Assembly (NCBI GenBank): GCA_003339415.1
Contig: PDHQ01000039.1
Location: 1 to 64,000 of the forward strand
Source: Ophiocordyceps camponoti-saundersi (nom. inval.)
Taxonomy: Eukaryota > Ascomycota > Sordariomycetes > Hypocreales > Ophiocordycipitaceae
DNA: 64,000 nt
Direction of reading: 5' to 3'
Shown in pieces: positions 59,117-64,000 of the stretch. Both the position numbers and the translations under genes were made by a program. The first letter of the stretch is position 1, and every line of letters starts with the position of its first letter. The notes under the pieces were generated by a model, which was not told where the DNA came from, searched no databases, and saw nothing but the letters and a program-made list of their open reading frames with translations.

Positions 59117-60976
59117 ATGGCGGGCCCTAAAATGACCAAGAACCAGCTTCGGCGGGCGAAGAAAAAGGAACAGAAAAAGGCTCAGACAGAGGCATGTTTT
59201 CTCCCTGACAATATAGCTTTCTTGACTCGATCAATCTCCGAGCTTCACTTTCCTAACCCTCAGGACTCTCAGAACGCCGGAAAAAACCAAGAGAACGTCG
59301 AAGACTCTACTTCTGGGGAAAATGCTCACTCAGTCATGGGCGACGACGTTGTTGTCGAGACTTCGGGCGCATCCACCCTGGCGGACAACATCTTCGCTCA
59401 GGATGGCTATGCAGACGATCCCGCACTCGCCGTCTACAAAGATATCTTCGCCAAATTCGGTGCCTCGTTGGAGGAAGACGAGATTGCAAGAGAGGCGAAC
59501 GCTGGTAACCAGGGAACCGTCTTCTTCAACGAGGACTCTGCAATCCCGGACGAAGACGAAGAAAGAAACGCCAAGTCAAAGCTTTCGAAAAAGAAGCGCA
59601 AGCAGTTGAAGACGCTTTCTGTCGCTGAGCTCAAGGCAATGGTCCAGCATCCAGAAGTCGTGGAATGGCATGACGTTTCCTCGTCGGACCCAAAGACTCT
59701 CGTTCAGATCAAAGCCCAGCGCAATGTCGTACCTGTTCCCTCACACTGGTCGCTCAAGAGAGAATACTTGTCTTCTAAACGCGGCATCGAGAAGCCTCCG
59801 TTCCGGCTGCCCGACTACATTGCCGCTACTGGAATATCCGAAATGCGAGATGCCGTCCTCGAGAAGGAAGCAGAGCAGAGCCTGAAGCAGAAGCAGCGAG
59901 CGCGTGTGCAGCCCAAGATGGGCAAGCTGGACATCGACTATCAGAAACTCTACGATGCCTTCTTCCGATTTCAGACCAAGCCCGAGCTCACTCGTTTTGG
60001 CGAAGTTTACTACGAAGGAAAAGAAGCCGAGGTTGATTTCCAGAGTTTCCGCCCGGGCGAACTGAGCGACGCCACCAAAGAGGCTCTCGGAATTCCACTT
60101 GGCGCCCCCCCCCCCTGGCTCATCAACCAGCAGCGAATGGGCCCCCCCCCTTCCTATCCCACCTTGAAGATTCCCGGCCTGAATGTACCGCCTCCTCCGG
60201 GTGGCATGTGGGGATATCAACCTGGTCAATGGGGAAGGCCGCCCATTGACGAGTTTAACCGTCCCCTTTTTGGAGGAGACGTTCTTGGTTATAATCAGCC
60301 CGTTTCCCAGCCTCATCCCGGTCAGCCTGAGTTGCCTCCAGGCGAGCCTATCGAACGTGCTTTATGGGGCGTACTACAACCTCAGGAGGAGGTGTCCGAG
60401 GAAGAAGAGTCAGATGAATCTGACGACGATGAGGCGGCTGAACCGGAGGCTGGCGTCACCGACGTCGGCGGTCTTGAGACTCCGAGCGGATACGCTAGCG
60501 TCGCCACTCATGCTCAGGGCGTTGAGACGTCCATCTCTGGAGAAATGGATCTTCGCAAGGAACGGCCCAGCCGAGGCACCGAGACGCCCTCGGGCCGCGC
60601 CGCCTATACCGTCTTGAAAGAGAGGAAGACGCAGGGCAACGTCGGAGGCCTCTTCGGCGTCGGCCACCAGTACGACCTGGGACCGTCCCAGCGCCCGGTC
60701 ATTCCTGTCCTCGGCGCGGATGACGAATCCCGCAAGCGCAAGAAGCCAGGCGACATCGACGCCGCCATCGACCTCGACTCCCTCAACGCCTCGGGCGGCA
60801 TGAGTAAGGACGCCATCCGCAAGAAGTTCGACGAGGGCACCAAGCGCGAGGGAATCGGCGCCAACTGGCAGCACGACGAGGAACTCGACGACCTCATCGC
60901 TCAGGAGAGCTCCAAGCGGCAGAAGACGGAAAGGGAGCGCGTCGAGCGCCGCCGCGACGGCCGCAACAGATATTGA
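59117..60976 (+). CDS. cus1: Splicing factor 3b subunit 2 (SF3B2/Cus1)
   Basis: U2 snRNP SF3b component that helps anchor U2 at the branch site. The start M-A-G-P-K-M-T-K-N-Q-L-R-R-A-K-K-K at ATG 59117 is typical; codons before it lack ATG. The DUF382 core includes H-P-E-V-V-E-W-H-D-V-S-S and P-S-H-W-S-L-K-R-E-Y-L; the PSP domain follows (L-S-D-A-T-K-E-A-L-G-I, P-P-P-W-L-I-N-Q-Q-R-M-G-P-P-P-S-Y-P). The tail is acidic, then Lys/Arg-rich. The open frame reads 619-620 aa, but 59192-59263 looks like a 72-nt GC-AG intron (GCATGT..CTAACCCTCAG) with no stop; the spliced model joins 59117-59191 to 59264-60976 (595 aa). The intron is likely but unproven, as it encodes hydrophobic residues foreign to this basic start. 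Confidence 0.9.
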   Translation: MAGPKMTKNQLRRAKKKEQKKAQTEACFLPDNIAFLTRSISELHFPNPQDSQNAGKNQENVEDSTSGENAHSVMGDDVVVETSGASTLADNIFAQDGYADDPALAVYKDIFAKFGASLEEDEIAREANAGNQGTVFFNEDSAIPDEDEERNAKSKLSKKKRKQLKTLSVAELKAMVQHPEVVEWHDVSSSDPKTLVQIKAQRNVVPVPSHWSLKREYLSSKRGIEKPPFRLPDYIAATGISEMRDAVLEKEAEQSLKQKQRARVQPKMGKLDIDYQKLYDAFFRFQTKPELTRFGEVYYEGKEAEVDFQSFRPGELSDATKEALGIPLGAPPPWLINQQRMGPPPSYPTLKIPGLNVPPPPGGMWGYQPGQWGRPPIDEFNRPLFGGDVLGYNQPVSQPHPGQPELPPGEPIERALWGVLQPQEEVSEEEESDESDDDEAAEPEAGVTDVGGLETPSGYASVATHAQGVETSISGEMDLRKERPSRGTETPSGRAAYTVLKERKTQGNVGGLFGVGHQYDLGPSQRPVIPVLGADDESRKRKKPGDIDAAIDLDSLNASGGMSKDAIRKKFDEGTKREGIGANWQHDEELDDLIAQESSKRQKTERERVERRRDGRNRY

Positions 60977-61818
60977 GACTCATTTATTGACCTTTTCTTT
61001 CTGTGATTTTTCTTGCTTTGTGAAGGGTGGAGAATGGTCCAGAAAAGGCGTGCGAAAGGGGGCGGAAGCCATGCTATGTACATACCTTCTCGCAAGGCGT
61101 TGGGCGTGCCATTGACCCATGGAAGACGGATGGATAGGCCTTACTGTTTTCCCCTGTTTTCCCCTCTGACATTGTGATTTTGCCAAGCGATTGGGCGAAC
61201 CCGAGGACTGATTCAATGGCACTGAGAGCCGCTGCGCGTCGTTTTGCAGTAACCACCCTGTCTTGGTCGTTGCCCCGTTAAAAAAGGGAATCTATATGAT
61301 ATGTCCGACTGAAGATAAGAGTGTTTGAGTCAATGATGTTAAAGACTGACCTCGCGACTCCTCTCTTCCTACGTTTCGCCGGCTCTCCATTTCAGAATCA
61401 AAACCGATGATGCTACAACAGTAACTTTCGAATCTCCACCGGCCAAGTAAGTTGGCACATCGTGCGCCGACACCTTGGCAAGGTCTTATCATCCGTCCTG
61501 AGACTTTTCGACGTCACTGACACAGGGGAAGACTTGAGGAAACTTCGAGTGATAAAGAAAAAAAAGTGGCAAGAAGGCAAAACAGCATCGATCAACAGGA
61601 AAGAAAGAAGATAGAATGAAAAGCGAAGAAGAAAAAAACATGAAAGAAGCAGTTATTACCCTCACGGTGTTTTATCGTATCCCCAGCCAGCAGTTCTGAA
61701 CGGACTGCTTCCACAAGACTCCGGTCCTCGCCGGCGCCTCGTTTCGAGTTTGTTATTAGTTTAAGACCTCGGCTCTGCCTTCATCATTATCATCGTGACC
61801 CCGCTTCTGCAGAAAAAC
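60977..61818. other. Convergent 3' spacer
   Basis: About 840 bases between cus1 and suz12 stops. Includes A-rich stretches near 61555-61640 and TTAAAAAAGGG at about 61279-61289. No gene or repeat pair seen. Confidence 0.55.
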
Positions 61819-63983
61819 CTAAGTTAACCCATCAAACCCGCAGCATGCATCGCAGAGCCAATTCGTTCGAGAAATGGGTAAGATTGATTCCTTGATGCAG
61901 GTGGAGTGATAAAGGCGTCTTGTGCACGACTGTGGCACCCGTGTCAGCAGGCTCTCTCGCGATAACAAGAGAACGAAACGACACATATGCAAATACACAC
62001 CGTATTGGAGCAAATCAATAAAGTTGGGCCGAGGACTGGCAGCTGACAGACGACACATCCACTGGCGCTTTTGCGTATCTGCAAGCTTCTCGGCGACTGT
62101 CTGGGACTCGGAGCCGGCTGCTGCTTGTCTGACGCGCCGTCGTGGCCCTGGCCAGCCTGCTTCAATGTCGCCTTCGCACTATCAATCAAGGCGAAGGCGT
62201 CCTCGATCATCGTGTCATTCAAAAGGTTGCGGGCAAGCAGCACGCTTGAGTGCTTCCCGAATTCCAGCATTCGTCGCTGCTCCGAGACGAGCCAGGCCGC
62301 TTTCTCTCGAACGAAGCCAAGCCACTCCCGGGGAAAGTAGGCCATCGAGGTGATGTTCTTGCTGAGGATGTAACCGTCCCATTCCCAGATATACTCCTTC
62401 TCGGCCGCAGTCACGTCAGAGAATTCGGCTATGCTTTCTCGATGCCTCTGGATCAGCCACGTGCTGTCTGGCGTAGTCTCCGGCACCTCGTCTCCAGGTC
62501 TCAGGCGTGCCTTGCTGATTGGGTGGTAAAGCGGTTGGGGGATATCTGGCACCGAAGCCTTCTTCGGCCTCTGCTTCCGCGTACCACGTGATGCCGCGGG
62601 CTTGGAGGCCTCTAAGACTGGCGATGTAGGCTGAGGCCGCTCCAACGAGGTCCTGGATGGTGTTAACGCGCCAGCGTCGCCTTCCAATACAAGGCGAGAA
62701 GTCAAATACACAGCGTCGCCAGTGACTGAGTGGAGGCTGAAGGGCTGAACCTCGTGGTTGACGAAAGAGGTCAAAGTATCACGCAGAGCGGAGACTCGAA
62801 ACTTTGGCCCTTGACTCGTCGTCTCGAGTACATAACGGTAAGCAGTGTGTACCTTTTCAAGGTGTAACTGTAGCTCCCCCATGGACTCATGATAAGCACC
62901 ACAGGTGACACAGCGGAAGTAATCGAGGCAGACAGGTTGGTCAGCTGGCAAAAGGTACTGAACGCGACCCTCCATAGTTGTCAAACCGTTGCTGTTGCCG
63001 CGTCTCCTTTTCTCTCTGCCCTGCGCCTGATCGCTTAAGACTTTCAAATTGTAAACCTTTTCCTTTTCCCGAACTCTCAATGACCGGGACGGAGTAAGAC
63101 CAAGCGCAGACTCATCATCTGCTTCGAGGGAAGTCTCTCCGTTGACGTGGCCGCCGGCATCCCGAGGACTTTGGAAGTCGGCCAAGCGACAGGCATGAAA
63201 TTCCGGATCAATAGCAGTGATGCAAGGTTTTGAGTCCTTGTCAGGCTGCGTAAGTGCCTTGAAACCAGCAGCCCATCGTAGGTCAACGTCCATGACATAA
63301 TCAGTCTCGCAGAGGGACTGTTCCCGAGGAAAGCCAGCGGACAGATGGAGCGAATGCTTCAGCCTACCGACGACTGTGTCGAAGCGGCTGGATAAGATCC
63401 AGCGCTGCTGGGTCGAACCCCGGGGCGTGTCTGGCAATGTGGGGGAGAGGCCGAAGTCATGTGAGTCGAGCGGAGGCCACAGAATTCCGTCAACAGCTTC
63501 GAGTTCGACTAGAAGCTGGTATGAGTCGGACAGATCAAACCTGCCGTCATCCGGCCTGTGGATAAGTATACTCTCATGAGGAACAAAGAAAGGACGCGGC
63601 AGGTCGACGCGGGCTACGCGATGAGGACCCACGGGATTTTTGAAAGTGACCAAGTTACAGACCTTGCTCTGGCAATGGAGGACCTGAGGTTGACCGGAGC
63701 TGACGTCGAAAATAGTGATTCTGCAGCGAGCCTTTGTTGTGACGTAGTCATGAGGGACGGCTGAGGTTTGAAGTGACCTGACTTTTTTGGAGTCTTTGTG
63801 GGTGATCTTGAGCACCTCGATGCGCAGGGCCGAGCTGGAATCGGGCATCTCAGGAGACGCAATGAGCCTGTCCAGATCAAACGAGTCAGGAGACGTGAGG
63901 CGACGACGTTTAGCCGGACTCGGACCGTCAACATGGCGCGGAAGCGGGCCCTTGACCAATGGCGAGGACATGATGTTGCCCAT
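61819..63983 (-). CDS. suz12: Polycomb PRC2 subunit SUZ12 with C-terminal PHD finger
   Basis: Core subunit of Polycomb repressive complex 2, needed for H3K27 methylation by the Ezh2-type partner in the nucleus. Proposed exons on the minus strand are 63983-62001 and 61929-61819 (697 aa). A C2H2 finger lies near residue 357 (C-V-T-C-G-A-Y-H then L-H-L-E-K-V-H). The VEFS box is at about 528-590 (E-K-E-Y-I-W-E-W-D-G-Y, F-P-R-E-W-L-G-F-V, L-L-A-R-N-L-L-N-D-T-M-I-E-D-A-F). The 71-nt intron (GTGTGT..GCCACAG, branch GCTGACAC) completes a C4HC3 PHD finger: C643, C646, C658, C663, H669, C672, C687, C690, with W685. Unspliced, the frame ends in an unrelated tail. ATG 63983 is 17 bases from the window edge and the frame stays open upstream, so the true start may lie outside. 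Confidence 0.87.
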
Positions 63984-64000
63984 GACGGAGGATTGGTGAA

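Overview
The window comes from a filamentous ascomycete, most likely a Sordariomycete (Pezizomycotina). The evidence is: introns of 49-94 nt with GT..AG ends and CTAAC/CTGAC-type branch sites; fungal orthologues (Atg18, Ddl1, Sly41, Mus7, fungal SUZ12); and a long AT-rich block carrying the footprint of repeat-induced point mutation (RIP).

The window has two compartments. Positions 1 to about 17,536 are very AT-rich and almost lack the dinucleotides CA and TG, while CG survives. No intact gene is present there. Three dead transposons can be recognised: an element with about 1.84 kb direct terminal repeats (290-8418); an LTR element with about 283 bp repeats (8911-16173); and a Tc1/mariner DNA transposon (16359-17536). 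The last one still has terminal inverted repeats, TA target-site copies and a transposase frame that reads sensibly once RIP transitions are allowed for. The AT-rich block ends exactly at the right end of this transposon.

From 17,540 on the sequence is ordinary gene-dense fungal DNA. Order and strand: Pps1-like dual-specificity phosphatase (+); Atg18 autophagy PROPPIN (-); a cluster of three related small repeats including two TRIM-like elements with 5-bp target-site duplications; Ulp1-type SUMO protease (-); a MITE; mitochondrial 2-oxoglutarate dehydrogenase E1 (+); Cia1 (-) and Rad3/XPD (+) sharing a 321-bp divergent promoter; DDHD phospholipase (-); mitochondrial AAA ATPase (+); ATP synthase beta (-); Mus7/Mms22 (+); ORC5 (+); Sly41-like transporter (-); SF3b subunit 2 (+); SUZ12 of PRC2 with a C-terminal PHD finger (-, at the window edge).

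These are housekeeping genes, not an operon or a secondary-metabolite cluster. Functional links exist but look coincidental: three mitochondrial energy or quality-control genes (Kgd1, AAA ATPase, Atp2) and four genome-maintenance or chromatin genes (Rad3, Mus7, Orc5, Suz12). Cia1 and Rad3 are a real mechanistic pair, because Cia1 belongs to the machinery that delivers the Fe-S cluster needed by XPD-family helicases.

Exon coordinates below were derived by hand from splice signals and reading-frame continuity; no alignment or transcript was available. I found no tRNA, rRNA or CRISPR array.
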